A stretch of DNA of 64,000 bases from Paenibacillus zeisoli (GTDB lineage Bacteria; Bacillota; Bacilli; Paenibacillales; Paenibacillaceae). Positions 42,751 through 52,138 of this stretch are shown piece by piece. Location of the stretch: the NCBI RefSeq assembly GCF_003994465.1, contig NZ_RZNX01000001.1, positions 1-64,000 on the forward strand, given 5' to 3'. A model generated the notes under the pieces. The model saw only the letters and a program-made list of their open reading frames with translations. It did not search any database and was not told the origin of the DNA. How positions within the stretch are numbered: position 1 is the stretch's first letter; each line of letters opens with the position of its first letter. A program made the position numbers and the translations under genes.

Positions 42751-43125
42751 TTGAAAAGAGGTTTATTTGTGACGGTTGTCGTACTGATGACAGCCATATG
42801 GATTGGCGGGTGTACCGGGTATTCATCTAATAACCGTGAGATCCCCCTTGAAATGACTGCTTTTAACAGTCTTAGTGACCAGGAGCAAGCCCGCATTCCA
42901 GTGAGCCCAAAGGATTCAGTTGTAGCAAAAGTGAGGGTTCATGAAGAGCTGGCTGCACTTATTGGCGAGCACTTTAATGGAAAAGAAGTGTACTCAATTA
43001 CCTTTAAGCATACAGGGATTGGTTCCTTAAATGATATTCAAGTATACGTGGATTTAGACAAGCATACAATTCTCGGGAAAGAGTTCCAGGACGAGAAATT
43101 ACCGGGCCCAGAGCCCGAGCTGTAG
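42751..43125 (+). CDS. Small lipoprotein
   Basis: A 124-residue exported protein starting at TTG 42751 behind AGGGGGAG; a GTG at 42730 is in frame but would overlap that site. The signal peptide ends in the lipobox IGGC. The mature part is hydrophilic with a beta-like centre (VYSITFKHTGIG, IQVYVDLDKH). No family recognised and no catalytic motif visible. It follows the EamA gene after 68 bases and is closed by a strong bidirectional hairpin. Confidence 0.75.
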   Translation: MKRGLFVTVVVLMTAIWIGGCTGYSSNNREIPLEMTAFNSLSDQEQARIPVSPKDSVVAKVRVHEELAALIGEHFNGKEVYSITFKHTGIGSLNDIQVYVDLDKHTILGKEFQDEKLPGPEPEL

Positions 43126-43139
43126 TTGCCAAGATTAAA

Positions 43140-43184
43140 TAAAAGGGAGCCTTAGGTCAGACGACCTCGGGACTCCCTTTTTGT
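43140..43184. terminator. Bidirectional terminator between convergent genes
   Basis: AAAAGGGAGCC and GACTCCCTTTTT arms with an inner AGGTC/GACCT pairing; T runs are present on both strands. Confidence 0.85.
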
Positions 43185-43193
43185 TACTATTTT

Positions 43194-44501
43194 TTATCCC
43201 GCTGTCTTCACAGCTCTTGCCGGCCGCTCTCGGAACATGAAGAAATACATTAGCGAGGAGACAATATATAATACACCGGTGATGCTGAATGTAATGGCAT
43301 AGCCCCAGTAGTTACCGTAGCTGGTCACAAAGTACGATTGAACCGGACCCATGGTTGCCCAGCCGAGCATAAAGGCGGTCTGCATCAGTGAATTGGCAAC
43401 CCCTCGTCTGCGGTCGGATACTCTGTCAATCATGATGGATGACTGAATCGGGTTGGCCGCATTCATAAGAGCCTGCCTGAAGAGAAAGCTGATTGAGGCA
43501 ACCATCAAGAAGTGGGTGAAGCCCGTAAGCAGCAGGAATGGAAGGGACAGGATCTGGAAGATTACTACAGCCTTCACGGGGCCTACCCGAGCTGCAAGTG
43601 AAGGACCAATTAGCATGGAGACAATAGTCATCACCTGTCCGAGAGAGATCAGAACACTCATGGCACTGAGGGACACCGCGAAGCGATTGGTGAAATATAG
43701 ATTAAGATAGGGGACAACTAGTCCCGAGCCTAAGCCCACAAGGAGCTGGGCGACGACGAAACGGGAGATAAATTTGTAGTCTCTGGAGGATTCCTTGTCC
43801 TTGTTTTTTTCTTTGTCCCTCCGAGGCATCCGATCATCAGCTCCGGTTGTATTAGGGTCGGCTGATACCTTTAAGTTCCTATGTAGTGTACTCGCGGCTT
43901 CAGTAAGAAACAGCAGGGGAATCACGGCCACTAGGGTTGTGATACTTCCAGTCAGAAGAACAGCCCGCAGACTCATTAGACGGGTGACGCCAACTTCCTG
44001 CAGCAGGTCGGCAATAACACCTCCACCCATACTACCGAAGACTTGCGCAGCCAGAACGACCGACGAGAAGTAGCTGAACATACGGAGACGCTGCGCCTTA
44101 TCGATATTCTCGGCAAGATAGGGAATAGCCAGCACTTGAAAGATAGAAGCAAACAACCCCGTCAGCACTGCAAGGATAACCAGACTGTTCTCGGATCCGA
44201 GGAAGGAACGACCAAGGAAAAGGACCCCGCTGAACAGTCCTCCGATAATGAGGAGACGCTTGCGGCTGGTACGGTCTCCAATTAGACCAATGGGAATGAA
44301 CATGATGGCGGTAGCCAAAGATTGGATGCTCACTACCCTGCCGTTCATGGTGTCTCCGTAACCCAGTCCTTGAATATACAGATTGTACAGCAGGGAGAAG
44401 ATGCCCGTTCCGATCTGATAGAATATATTGGCCAGGAAAAATAACTGGATATTGCGTGACCAACTCCGTACTTCTGAGATCATGTTAGCGATAAACTGCA
44501 C
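43194..44501 (-). CDS. MFS transporter
   Basis: A 435-residue carrier with about 12 hydrophobic segments and a charged central loop (about 215-240, with DRMPRRDKEKNKDKES). The motif-A-like loop is IGLIGDRTSRKRLL; other landmarks are YNLYIQGLGYG in helix 1-2 and MIDRVSDRRRGVANSLMQTAF near the end. It resembles uncharacterised Bacillales exporters. GTG 44501 has GGAGG eight bases upstream. It is divergent from the DedA-like gene at 44725. Substrate unknown. Confidence 0.85.
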   Translation of the reverse strand: MQFIANMISEVRSWSRNIQLFFLANIFYQIGTGIFSLLYNLYIQGLGYGDTMNGRVVSIQSLATAIMFIPIGLIGDRTSRKRLLIIGGLFSGVLFLGRSFLGSENSLVILAVLTGLFASIFQVLAIPYLAENIDKAQRLRMFSYFSSVVLAAQVFGSMGGGVIADLLQEVGVTRLMSLRAVLLTGSITTLVAVIPLLFLTEAASTLHRNLKVSADPNTTGADDRMPRRDKEKNKDKESSRDYKFISRFVVAQLLVGLGSGLVVPYLNLYFTNRFAVSLSAMSVLISLGQVMTIVSMLIGPSLAARVGPVKAVVIFQILSLPFLLLTGFTHFLMVASISFLFRQALMNAANPIQSSIMIDRVSDRRRGVANSLMQTAFMLGWATMGPVQSYFVTSYGNYWGYAITFSITGVLYIVSSLMYFFMFRERPARAVKTAG

Positions 44502-44724
44502 AGCTTGTTCCTCCGTTATTCCAGCTCTCTGCTCGGTACGAAGCCGATACAGAGAATCCTATTCATATTATTGACCAACTGACAATTAATAAGATTAATA
44601 TACCAGATATGTCTACAGTTTGGGCAACCTTGTGTCAAATCAACTTATTCCAATGACAAGGCTGTTGCCGATGAGGTATGCTTGCTAATAGCACTCAATT
44701 ATAAGGAAAATGCTTGGAGGTCCT

Positions 44725-45378
44725 ATGCAACTATCGGAAATCATGTCATACATGACAGAAGAGAATCTAAAGAGCTGGATTGAGCAGTTTCGCGCTCTCG
44801 GACCTCTTCCGGGTGTGCTGCTGCCCTTTTTGAAATCATTTATTCCACCGCTTCCCACCCTGGTGATTGTTGGAGTGAATGCGGCGGTATATGGGCTGTG
44901 GCTGGGCTTCCTTTATTCCTGGGTGGGAATGGTCGCCGGCTGTATGCTTACCTATCTGATTGTTCGAAGAATCGGAGGACATCCCTTGCTTGAGCGGCTT
45001 GTGAGCAAGCCCAAAGTGGCCAAGACAAGACATTGGATTCAGAATAATGGCTTTAGCTATGTGTTCCTGTTGAGTCTTTTTCCAGTCGGACCTTTCGTAG
45101 TTATCAATATCGCCGCAGCACTTTCAGGCATGAAGCTCCGCTCCTTCCTGCTTGCTGTTCTGGTAGGTAAAGGGATTATGACCTTTGCGGTCTCCTGGAT
45201 AGGTTCTGATGTAACCAAGTACTTGGAGCGTCCTTTGGAACTGATCTATATCGTGATCTTCGTTGCCTGTTCGTTACTGCTTATGAGACGAATTGAAGCC
45301 TGGTTTGCGAGAAAAGATCAGCCTGAGAGAACGGATTCGAATATCGAATCCACCCATAGTCTGGATCAGCTAAGATAG
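44725..45378 (+). CDS. TVP38/TMEM64 (DedA-like) membrane protein
   Basis: A 217-residue protein with five to six hydrophobic segments and the VTT/SNARE-associated core: PLPTLVIVGVNAAVYG, then FLLSLFPVGPFVVINIAAALSGMKLRSFL, where the re-entrant Pro-rich motif is typical. DedA relatives are thought to be lipid scramblases or flippases. ATG 44725 follows GGAGG with a short spacer; an ATG at 44710 is also in frame. The tail is hydrophilic and acidic. A MerR regulator begins 15 bases after the stop and may share its transcript. Confidence 0.82.
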   Translation: MQLSEIMSYMTEENLKSWIEQFRALGPLPGVLLPFLKSFIPPLPTLVIVGVNAAVYGLWLGFLYSWVGMVAGCMLTYLIVRRIGGHPLLERLVSKPKVAKTRHWIQNNGFSYVFLLSLFPVGPFVVINIAAALSGMKLRSFLLAVLVGKGIMTFAVSWIGSDVTKYLERPLELIYIVIFVACSLLLMRRIEAWFARKDQPERTDSNIESTHSLDQLR

Positions 45379-45393
45379 GGGAAGGTGTGCAAT

Positions 45394-46278
45394 ATGGCGA
45401 AAGATCAGCTCTATACGATCGGCCAAGCGGCGAAGATTTGCAACCTCTCAGTACAGACACTAAGATTTTACGACAAAATAAACCTGGTGAAGCCCGGAGA
45501 GACCGATCCTTTGACGGGGTATCGATACTACTCCAATATCAATCTTCTGCATATCAAGATTGTGCAGGATATGAAGCTGCTTCAATTCTCGCTGGAAGAG
45601 ATCGCTCAGCTTATCGGCTCTAAAAGTCTGGACGAGATCCGCACGATGATGATACAGAAACATGAAGAGACCGTATCGAAGCTGATTTCGCTTAGGCAGG
45701 TCGCAGGCTCCCTTGAGCAGAGAATTGGCCAGCTTGATTTCCTGAAGGGGCTTGGGTCTGGAATTCCCGAGACGGATGTCCTGGTTGAACTTAAATATAT
45801 GCCGCAGCGCACCGTTGCTTCTCAGCGGGGGCGTTCGGGCTGTGGACTGGAGTCCTCGGTGGTTGGATTTACTGAGCTCTATCATTTCATAGAGCAGGCT
45901 GGACTTCAGGCTGACGGGTACATCATGACCATATACCATGAAGACCTGCTGACTTTTGACCGGGACGATGTCGACCTCGAGAGATGTATTCCAGTCCGTC
46001 TGGAGCAGGGGGAACTGAAAGGGCATGTCCAGCAGTATGCGGATTATCTTCGTACAATTCCTGAGGGGAATTACATCACAGCGCTCTATTGCGGGATTCC
46101 CAATGCCGATTCCTGTAAGCAAATTTATCAACGTCTGTTGACCTGGATGGACGCGGGAGGCTATGAAGCTTCTGGACCCGCGATAGAACAGTATCTTGTG
46201 GATATGTCCCAAATGATGAAGCCTGAAGAATTTATAGTGGAGCTGCAAGTTCCCGTGAGAAAAAGATTGACCCTATAG
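45394..46278 (+). CDS. MerR family regulator with GyrI-like effector domain
   Basis: A 294-residue BmrR-type regulator. The winged HTH (about 8-75) has YTIGQAAKICNLSVQTLRFYDKINL and TGYRYYS; a coiled coil (about 80-120) is followed by a GyrI-like drug-binding domain (about 130-290) with ELKYMPQRTV and YADYLRTIPEGNYITALYCG. ATG 45394 is chosen for GGAAGG eight bases upstream over a GTG at 45385. It is followed by an SDR-type gene after a hairpin at 46270-46290. Such proteins bend 19-bp-spacer promoters on binding lipophilic cations; the target promoter was not located. Confidence 0.88.
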   Translation: MAKDQLYTIGQAAKICNLSVQTLRFYDKINLVKPGETDPLTGYRYYSNINLLHIKIVQDMKLLQFSLEEIAQLIGSKSLDEIRTMMIQKHEETVSKLISLRQVAGSLEQRIGQLDFLKGLGSGIPETDVLVELKYMPQRTVASQRGRSGCGLESSVVGFTELYHFIEQAGLQADGYIMTIYHEDLLTFDRDDVDLERCIPVRLEQGELKGHVQQYADYLRTIPEGNYITALYCGIPNADSCKQIYQRLLTWMDAGGYEASGPAIEQYLVDMSQMMKPEEFIVELQVPVRKRLTL

Positions 46279-46298
46279 CTGCTATAGGGTTTATTTTT
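46270..46298 (+). terminator. Hairpin at the end of the MerR gene
   Basis: ACCCTATAGC pairs with GCTATAGGGT around a tight turn, followed by TTATTTTTATTT; it overlaps the last codons. Confidence 0.78.
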
Positions 46299-46330
46299 AT
46301 TTCATTAAAAGATTCAGGGAGGAACAAGAT

Positions 46331-47251
46331 ATGAACATTGTGCTCGGTACAGGACCACTCGGCTTATCTGTTATGGAGGAGCTACTTAGAAGAGGTGAAC
46401 CAGTAACCATGGTGAACTCAAGCGGGAAGGGGCCTCAGCTCGAAGTTGTGAAAGTCATTCAGGCAAATTTGATGGATGAAGGGCAGACCCGGCAGGTGAT
46501 GAAAGGAGCCAAAGTGATCTATCAGTGTGCTTCACCCGCGTATCATAAGTGGGATTCACTATTTGGCAGGATACAGGATCATATAGTTAATGGAGCAGCG
46601 GCTTCAGGAGCCAAGCTGATTGTGGCGGAGAATCTCTATATGTATGGCCCTGTGGAGACGGTGATGACGGAGAATCTTCCATTTGCCGCTAGTACAAAGA
46701 AAGGAAGAGTTAGAGGTGAAATGTCCGAGCAGCTTCTTCAGGCACACCTTGAAGGCAAAGTTCAGGTGGCGATTGGAAGGGGATCGGACTTCTTCGGACC
46801 CCGGGTAGTGAATTCATCTGTAGGGGAAAGGTTCTTCATGCCCATTCTAAAGGGTAAACCCTCCAGCGTATTCGGTGATCCGGATAAGAAACATACATAT
46901 ACTTTTATTGAGGATTTTGGGCGGGCCTTAGTTACGCTTGGGTCACATGAAGAGGCATTAGGTAAAGTGTGGCATGTTCCTAATGCACCGGCGGTTACTA
47001 CACGTCAGTTCGCTGACCTTGTCGGCAGGGTGGTTGGTGTCTCCAGCAGCATAAAGCCTATGGGCAGAATGATGCTCAGAATCGGCGGACTCTTCATCCC
47101 AGCTGCTCGCGAGAGCATTGAGATGCTGTATCAATTTGAGGAAGACTTTATCGTAGACAGCAGCAAGTTTAGCTCGCAATTCGGAATGACGGCGACCCCT
47201 TTGGAGGAATCCATAGCAAAGACAGTTGCCTGGTATCGGTCCAAAGCTTAA
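46331..47251 (+). CDS. NAD(P)-dependent epimerase/dehydratase-like (atypical SDR)
   Basis: A 306-residue protein with an extended-SDR fold. The nucleotide motif is GTGPLGLSVMEELLRRG, close to the atypical GxGxxG; the VIYQCASPAYHKW stretch replaces the usual NAG region, and the catalytic Tyr lies in the ENLYMYGPV region without an obvious YxxxK. A later PNAPAVTTRQFADLVGRV is typical of NAD-binding-10-like proteins. CAGGGAGG precedes the ATG. It follows the MerR gene in the same direction, so it may be a regulated detoxification function. Substrate unknown. Confidence 0.82.
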   Translation: MNIVLGTGPLGLSVMEELLRRGEPVTMVNSSGKGPQLEVVKVIQANLMDEGQTRQVMKGAKVIYQCASPAYHKWDSLFGRIQDHIVNGAAASGAKLIVAENLYMYGPVETVMTENLPFAASTKKGRVRGEMSEQLLQAHLEGKVQVAIGRGSDFFGPRVVNSSVGERFFMPILKGKPSSVFGDPDKKHTYTFIEDFGRALVTLGSHEEALGKVWHVPNAPAVTTRQFADLVGRVVGVSSSIKPMGRMMLRIGGLFIPAARESIEMLYQFEEDFIVDSSKFSSQFGMTATPLEESIAKTVAWYRSKA

Positions 47252-47398
47252 GAGTCTCACAATGACACTCAGAGGCTTCGCTGAGCGAGGGTTGTAGATG
47301 AATCTCGGGAGCGCAGATGGGTAGTAATTCGCAAGCTGAAATGATTGGAGATAGAGCAACAAGCTGCACTTCAGATGAACAGGTAGTGCAGCAACAGA

Positions 47399-47443
47399 AA
47401 GGGTGTCTAAGCTGCCACTTCCACGGCAGCTTAGACACCCTAT
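47399..47443. terminator. Strong bidirectional terminator between convergent genes
   Basis: GGGTGTCTAAGCTGCC pairs perfectly (16 bp) with GGCAGCTTAGACACCC around ACTTCCAC. Short T runs occur on both sides. Confidence 0.85.
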
Positions 47444-47449
47444 GGGCTT

Positions 47450-49027
47450 TTAGGGGATTTGCTGGACTGTAACTTGTTGATCAGATCTAGGGAGGGGTCT
47501 CTGTTGATATGCAGAGCCACAATCCCAAAGGATTTTGGCGAGATATATACACAGCACGATGTTCAGGGAGGAAGTGAGAAAGAGCGTCAGCCCGTAGGAA
47601 CTTCCCCCATTGGTAGAGTTGTAATAGATATAATAGGTATTCACAAATATCGTCAGGCTGAACCCGCCTGCCAACCAGAGCAGCCGTCGATCCTTTAGAT
47701 ACGTGTAAGCAAGCAAAGATAAGGCTGCGGCTGGGAACAAATATCTCTCATGCATACTAGACGAGAAGGTAAATACCATGGCAATCAGCAGGAGCGCACA
47801 AGCCGATGCGAAGCGGATGCTGCGTGTCCGAATATACATCCACCATGAGAACAAGGTACTCAATACGATGAAGATAAGTCCCCAGGTGTGATAGCTGAAG
47901 ATCAGCAGAGTATCCGTATCCGGCTTATAATTAGCCCCAAGGAAAGCGAAGAAATTGAACGCATTTACCGAGGCATACGGGTACTCATTTACAGTTCCCG
48001 AATATAGATCATACAACCACAGCGGATCTTGCCCTATTGAGAATGGCAGGATGACAATAAGCAAAGTCAGGACAGCTGATGCTGCGGAAGCAAACCACGA
48101 TCTCCACTTTCTGGCTGCGACGAGAGCGAAGAAGAGTATCGGCAAATAGATAATTCCCTGCGGCTTCATGAGTACTGACAGTGTCAGGATGACCGTAGAC
48201 CAGACCAGCTTCCCTTCTGACAGGAGATAGATTGCCGCCGCAATTATCAGGGTGAAGAAGGAATCGACCTGTCCCCATACGGTTGAATTGATAAATACAG
48301 CAGGGTTGAATACATAGAAGAGACCGATCAGAAGCCCGGCTTCATAGGTTAAATATCTGCGACCAACCTTATAGAGCAAGTAAGCGGTGGCTGCATCGGC
48401 GAGAATGGAAGGCAGCTTAATCAGCAGGGTTGAATAGGAACTTAGTGTGACTGTGTTGGTTAGCTGGCCGATGATATATAGGATATATACATAGAAGGGC
48501 GGGTAATCGCTGGAACCGTTCAGATAGAATCCGGTCAGGTCCGAAGCGGCAGAAGCGGCCCAGCTCTTGAACAGATTAATATCAAATGGATGTCCGGCGA
48601 TCCAGGGGGCAGCAGCAATCCTTAACAGCAGCCCGGTCCCAAGCATACTCCATAGCAGAAGTCTTCGATCTGTTATCCTTACTTCAAATCTTTTTTTCTT
48701 TAGAATAAAATAGCCAGCTGCCGCAAGACCGAAGAAGATGACAGCATATATGGCAATCGGCCATGCGAAAGTGGAGGAGCTGCTGTTCTCCCCAAATCTC
48801 CCGCCACTGGCTGGCGAGAAGCCGTACCTCTTGAATTCTCCTGGTGGATTCGACGCAGTCCCGGTAGAATCGTGAATGGACATTTGCATTCGTCCGGAAC
48901 CCCGCTGGCCGCTGGCTGCGGAAGAGCTTCCTTTATAGCTCATCACGGAATACACAGCCAGTCCTAACGAAAGAAGCAGCATAAATATACTGAAAACAGC
49001 CATTTTTCTTTGTCTCATCAGCTTCAA
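47450..49027 (-). CDS. GT-C type membrane glycosyltransferase (GT39/GT87-like)
   Basis: A 525-residue polytopic protein with 11-13 hydrophobic segments. A short acidic-site loop lies after the first conserved helix (HPFDINLFKSWA, Asp as the likely catalytic residue), with SSDYPPFYVYILY and FNPAVFINSTVWGQVDSFF further on, all as in dolichyl- or polyprenyl-phosphate-mannose-type GT-C transferases. The N-terminal 80 residues hold one membrane helix and an outward Ser/Gly-rich linker. TTG 49027 has AGGAGG nine bases upstream; an ATG at 49018 is an alternative. Sugar transfer to a surface polymer or protein is the likely role; the acceptor is unknown. Confidence 0.85.
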   Translation of the reverse strand: MKLMRQRKMAVFSIFMLLLSLGLAVYSVMSYKGSSSAASGQRGSGRMQMSIHDSTGTASNPPGEFKRYGFSPASGGRFGENSSSSTFAWPIAIYAVIFFGLAAAGYFILKKKRFEVRITDRRLLLWSMLGTGLLLRIAAAPWIAGHPFDINLFKSWAASAASDLTGFYLNGSSDYPPFYVYILYIIGQLTNTVTLSSYSTLLIKLPSILADAATAYLLYKVGRRYLTYEAGLLIGLFYVFNPAVFINSTVWGQVDSFFTLIIAAAIYLLSEGKLVWSTVILTLSVLMKPQGIIYLPILFFALVAARKWRSWFASAASAVLTLLIVILPFSIGQDPLWLYDLYSGTVNEYPYASVNAFNFFAFLGANYKPDTDTLLIFSYHTWGLIFIVLSTLFSWWMYIRTRSIRFASACALLLIAMVFTFSSSMHERYLFPAAALSLLAYTYLKDRRLLWLAGGFSLTIFVNTYYIYYNSTNGGSSYGLTLFLTSSLNIVLCIYLAKILWDCGSAYQQRPLPRSDQQVTVQQIP

Positions 49028-49239
49028 CCTCGCATTCCTCCTACTAAATGGAATGAATTAAAGAGATATACGTGTGGATCAAGGCAGCTGAATGCTGTGC
49101 CAGGTAATCTATTACGCAATCCTTACTTCAATCCATCTAACTAGTCTTTTATGGATCATTATCCACGGACTGGCTGAAGGCCCGCTGAATGCAGGCTGAT
49201 TGTCTGCTTAATGTTGCAATAAAGCTAAAAAAAGCAGGC

Positions 49240-49270
49240 TTGACTTAGAGTCAGCTCTAACTGATACGAT
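49240..49270 (+). promoter_or_regulatory. MerR-type promoter with 19-bp spacer and operator
   Basis: TTGACT (49240-49245), spacer of exactly 19 bases, TACGAT (49265-49270). The palindrome TTAGAGTCAGCTCTAA (49245-49260) fills the spacer. This is the classic MerR activation layout and is very close to the AdhR/NmlR box of bacilli. Confidence 0.85.
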
Positions 49271-49310
49271 GGGTAAAATTTGATCCGTTGAGAAGAAGGA
49301 GAGAAAACAA

Positions 49311-50318
49311 ATGAAGAATACCAAGGTGGTAGTGAACCGATATGGGGGTCCGGAAGTTCTTGAGATTGTGAATGAACCGCTGCGAATTCCAACTCGTAAT
49401 GAAGTTCGAATTAAAGTCTCCTGTTCAGGAGTCGCTTTGGCCGATATGATGAGAAGAGAAGGACTTTACCCGAATTCTCCTGAGGTTCCTTTTACCCCGG
49501 GTTACGAAGCGGTAGGAGTCATTGATGCATTAGGAGAAGATGTGACCCAATTTGAGATTGGGCAGAAAGCAGCGGTGTTTTTTGACGGAGTTGGAGCATA
49601 TGCCTCTTATGTATACTGCAAAGCTGAGGAAGCGATCCCCATTCCACCCGGTATTGAAGATGCTGAGGCTGTTACAATAATTCTGAATTATGTAACAGCC
49701 TATCAAATGCTGCATCGTATTGCGAAAGTGCAGGAAGGAGACCGGATACTCATTCACGGGGCAAGCGGCGGAGTGGGAACTGCCCTGATGGACCTCGGAC
49801 GGCTCGCCAAACTTAAGATGTATGGAACCGCGTCAGCTTCCAAGCACATGCCGTTAGAAAGGTTCAGAGCGAGGCTGATCGATTACCGGAAAGACGACTT
49901 TGTAGAAGTTATTCGCCAAGAGGCACCTGAAGGGATTGATGCGGTCTTTGATCCTATCGGTGGGGAGAATTGGAGGCGTTCATTTACGACTTTGGGTGAG
50001 CACGGGCGTTTTGTGGGATATGGTTATACTTCTGTTTTTCAACAGGGCAGCGGTGAAATATGGGCAAGTGAATGGTCTAATCTTGCTGAGCAGCAGGTCA
50101 CACCAGCGGGGAATCCCGCCTGTCTTTACAGTATCACTAACCTGCGCCACCAGCATCCGGACTGGTTCATGGAAGATGTATCAGAACTAATGAATCTGCT
50201 CGCGGCGGGAGAAATTGCTCCAATGATATATGATCGGCTTCCGCTTAGCGAAGCAGCCAAGGCTCATCAACTGCTGGCGGAATCCGCTGTTATCGGGAAG
50301 GTTGTGCTAATTTCATGA
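49311..50318 (+). CDS. Quinone-oxidoreductase-like medium-chain reductase
   Basis: A 335-residue medium-chain dehydrogenase/reductase without the zinc-ligand Cys set, so of the NADPH:quinone reductase branch. It has the GroES-like start (YGGPEVLEIV, FTPGYEAVGVI), the cofactor motif HGASGGVGTALMDLGRLAK and the FDPIGGENWRRSF region. It is likely to reduce quinones or reactive enals. AAGGAGAG precedes the ATG. The MerR-type promoter at 49240-49270 drives it, and the regulator gene follows after 15 bases: an autoregulated stress operon. Confidence 0.9.
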   Translation: MKNTKVVVNRYGGPEVLEIVNEPLRIPTRNEVRIKVSCSGVALADMMRREGLYPNSPEVPFTPGYEAVGVIDALGEDVTQFEIGQKAAVFFDGVGAYASYVYCKAEEAIPIPPGIEDAEAVTIILNYVTAYQMLHRIAKVQEGDRILIHGASGGVGTALMDLGRLAKLKMYGTASASKHMPLERFRARLIDYRKDDFVEVIRQEAPEGIDAVFDPIGGENWRRSFTTLGEHGRFVGYGYTSVFQQGSGEIWASEWSNLAEQQVTPAGNPACLYSITNLRHQHPDWFMEDVSELMNLLAAGEIAPMIYDRLPLSEAAKAHQLLAESAVIGKVVLIS

Positions 50319-50333
50319 GGAGGAGCAATGTAA

Positions 50334-50750
50334 ATGTACACGATTGGGGATGTATCGAGATTAACGGGGATATCGGCATTTACGCTAAGATACTACGAGA
50401 AGATAGGAGTTCTTCCTGCCCCTGGGCGTAAGGACGGCAAGCGGCTTTATGAAGAGGAGGATTTAAGATTTATCCGTTTCATACACGGGTTAAAGCAGAC
50501 GGGGATGAGTCTTGGGGATATTGCTATTTTTGCTGAGGAAGGTTGTATTCTCTCTAGTGACCTGCCAGGCGATATATTGGCAACTCTTCAGAAAAGAACG
50601 ACGTTACTTGAACAGCACATCGAACATCTTGAACAGCAAGTGAAGCAGCTGGAAGAAGTGAAAAAGGTTGCTCGTACTAAGAAGAATTTCTATGAAACTA
50701 TGATTCAGGACCTCAAAGATAGGGAGAAAGAACCACTCTTGAATAAATGA
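50334..50750 (+). CDS. MerR family regulator, AdhR/NmlR-like, lacking the sensor Cys
   Basis: A 138-residue regulator: winged HTH (about 1-70, YTIGDVSRLTGISAFTLRYYEKIG and KRLYEEEDLRFIRFI) and a dimerising coiled coil (about 78-125). B. subtilis AdhR senses aldehydes by Cys52; here position 52 is Gly in FIHGLKQTG. A single Cys lies in EEGCIL, about residue 66, and might substitute. It ends the operon with the quinone-reductase-like gene, and the operator in that operon's promoter strongly implies that it regulates itself. GAGGAGC precedes the ATG. Confidence 0.9.
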   Translation: MYTIGDVSRLTGISAFTLRYYEKIGVLPAPGRKDGKRLYEEEDLRFIRFIHGLKQTGMSLGDIAIFAEEGCILSSDLPGDILATLQKRTTLLEQHIEHLEQQVKQLEEVKKVARTKKNFYETMIQDLKDREKEPLLNK

Positions 50751-50832
50751 ACTCCGACTCTACCTTTTTTGAAGTAATTGGTATAAATTTAATAGGTAGA
50801 TTAATAGAGCTAAATCGGAGGAATCAAGTTCC

Positions 50833-52101
50833 ATGTACAAAAAACTCACTTCTGTCCTTTTGCTGGTCTTCTGTCTGACATTGGCACAGACCGCGGCTGC
50901 CGCTGGTTATCATACCGCTATTCTTGGCGTGAATGACAATCTATCAGAAGCTCAGCCTGAATTAATTGAAGGAAATTACTATATGCCGGTCAGAGACCTG
51001 GCTGCGGCCCTTCATGTTCAGGTTGCGGGAACTCCGGATGAAATTATTTTGACGGAAGAGAGTAATACCAGCATCACCTTGAAGCCGACTGAAGGGAAAC
51101 TCATCAAGTCAGATGGTGCTGAGACCGCAGTTAAACTGCTTGTTCAAACCGGGAAGACCCTGGTCCCTGTGGCACCTATAGCAAGAGAGTTCGGATACCT
51201 GGTAACCTATCAGGCAGAATCCAAGCTGTTAAGACTTATCAACGCCTCAGGGGTGCTGACAGACGAAATCTTCATTCAGCAGTATCAAGACGCAGTAGTG
51301 AAGAATGAAGAGACGAATGCGCAGCTCGACAAAGAGCTGAAGGCGGAGAATGATCGCAAGGCCGAGGAGGCAAGGAAAGAGCAGCTTAGGAAGGAACAAG
51401 AGCAGAAGGAGAAGGAGAAGCGGGATCAGGAACAGAAGGATAAGACTGCCGGCACGAACAAGCCGTCTTCAGGAAAGACAACGCCCAAACAACCGATCTA
51501 TCTTTCTTTCGATGATGGCCCTACGGCACACACGGATCAGCTGCTGGATATCCTGGATAAATACGGCGCCAAGGCGACCTTCTTCATGCTTGGCAATCAT
51601 ATTGATTCCTACTCCGCCTCAGTCAAAAGACTGGTTAAGGAAGGTCACCAACCTGCACTTCATGGGATGACCCATGTAAAGTCCAAATTCTATCTGTCTC
51701 CGGCTGCGGCTTTGAAAGAGATGGATGATGACAATGATCATCTCTATAAAGCAGTGAAGATGAAGTCCAAGCTTGTCCGCCCTCCTTATGGCAGCAAGCC
51801 TTATTTCCTCCAATCTTTCCGTGACAAGATCTTTACGCACGGGTATCGTTTGTGGGATTGGAATGTGGATTCTGAAGATTGGAAATATAAGAGCAACAGT
51901 AAGGCGATTTATAACCGAGTCATGAGTCAGGTCCATGCGCAGCACAAGAACGGAATCGCGCCAGTTATCCTGTTCCATGATCAGGCAGATACGCTTAAGG
52001 TGCTTCCGAGTGTCCTAAGCACTCTTAAGCGCGAAGGCTACAGCTTTGAACTGATCACACCGGAGCTGACACCCGTGAATTTCTGGCATGATGAGCGTTA
52101 A
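50833..52101 (+). CDS. Secreted polysaccharide deacetylase with copper-amine-oxidase-like N-terminal domain
   Basis: A 422-residue exported protein. A signal peptide (to about residue 24, ending AAAAG) precedes a copper-amine-oxidase-N-like module (about 30-135, with YYMPVRDLAAAL and LVPVAPIAREFGY), then a highly charged Lys/Glu/Gln-rich linker (about 150-215) and a NodB domain (about 220-410). Catalytic and metal motifs are SFDDGPT, HGMTHVKS and RPPYGSKP, with WNVDSEDW. It probably acts on peptidoglycan or another amino-sugar polymer. CGGAGG precedes the ATG. It has a different architecture from the membrane-anchored deacetylase at 31565. A hairpin follows at 52139. Confidence 0.9.
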   Translation: MYKKLTSVLLLVFCLTLAQTAAAAGYHTAILGVNDNLSEAQPELIEGNYYMPVRDLAAALHVQVAGTPDEIILTEESNTSITLKPTEGKLIKSDGAETAVKLLVQTGKTLVPVAPIAREFGYLVTYQAESKLLRLINASGVLTDEIFIQQYQDAVVKNEETNAQLDKELKAENDRKAEEARKEQLRKEQEQKEKEKRDQEQKDKTAGTNKPSSGKTTPKQPIYLSFDDGPTAHTDQLLDILDKYGAKATFFMLGNHIDSYSASVKRLVKEGHQPALHGMTHVKSKFYLSPAAALKEMDDDNDHLYKAVKMKSKLVRPPYGSKPYFLQSFRDKIFTHGYRLWDWNVDSEDWKYKSNSKAIYNRVMSQVHAQHKNGIAPVILFHDQADTLKVLPSVLSTLKREGYSFELITPELTPVNFWHDER

Positions 52102-52138
52102 CATGTAACAATCGTTAGTATGGTCAAAAGTTACCATT

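Noticed and set aside
45460..46248. 262-residue minus-strand frame opposite the MerR gene
   Set aside because: Antisense shadow of a well-recognised BmrR-type regulator; no start signals.
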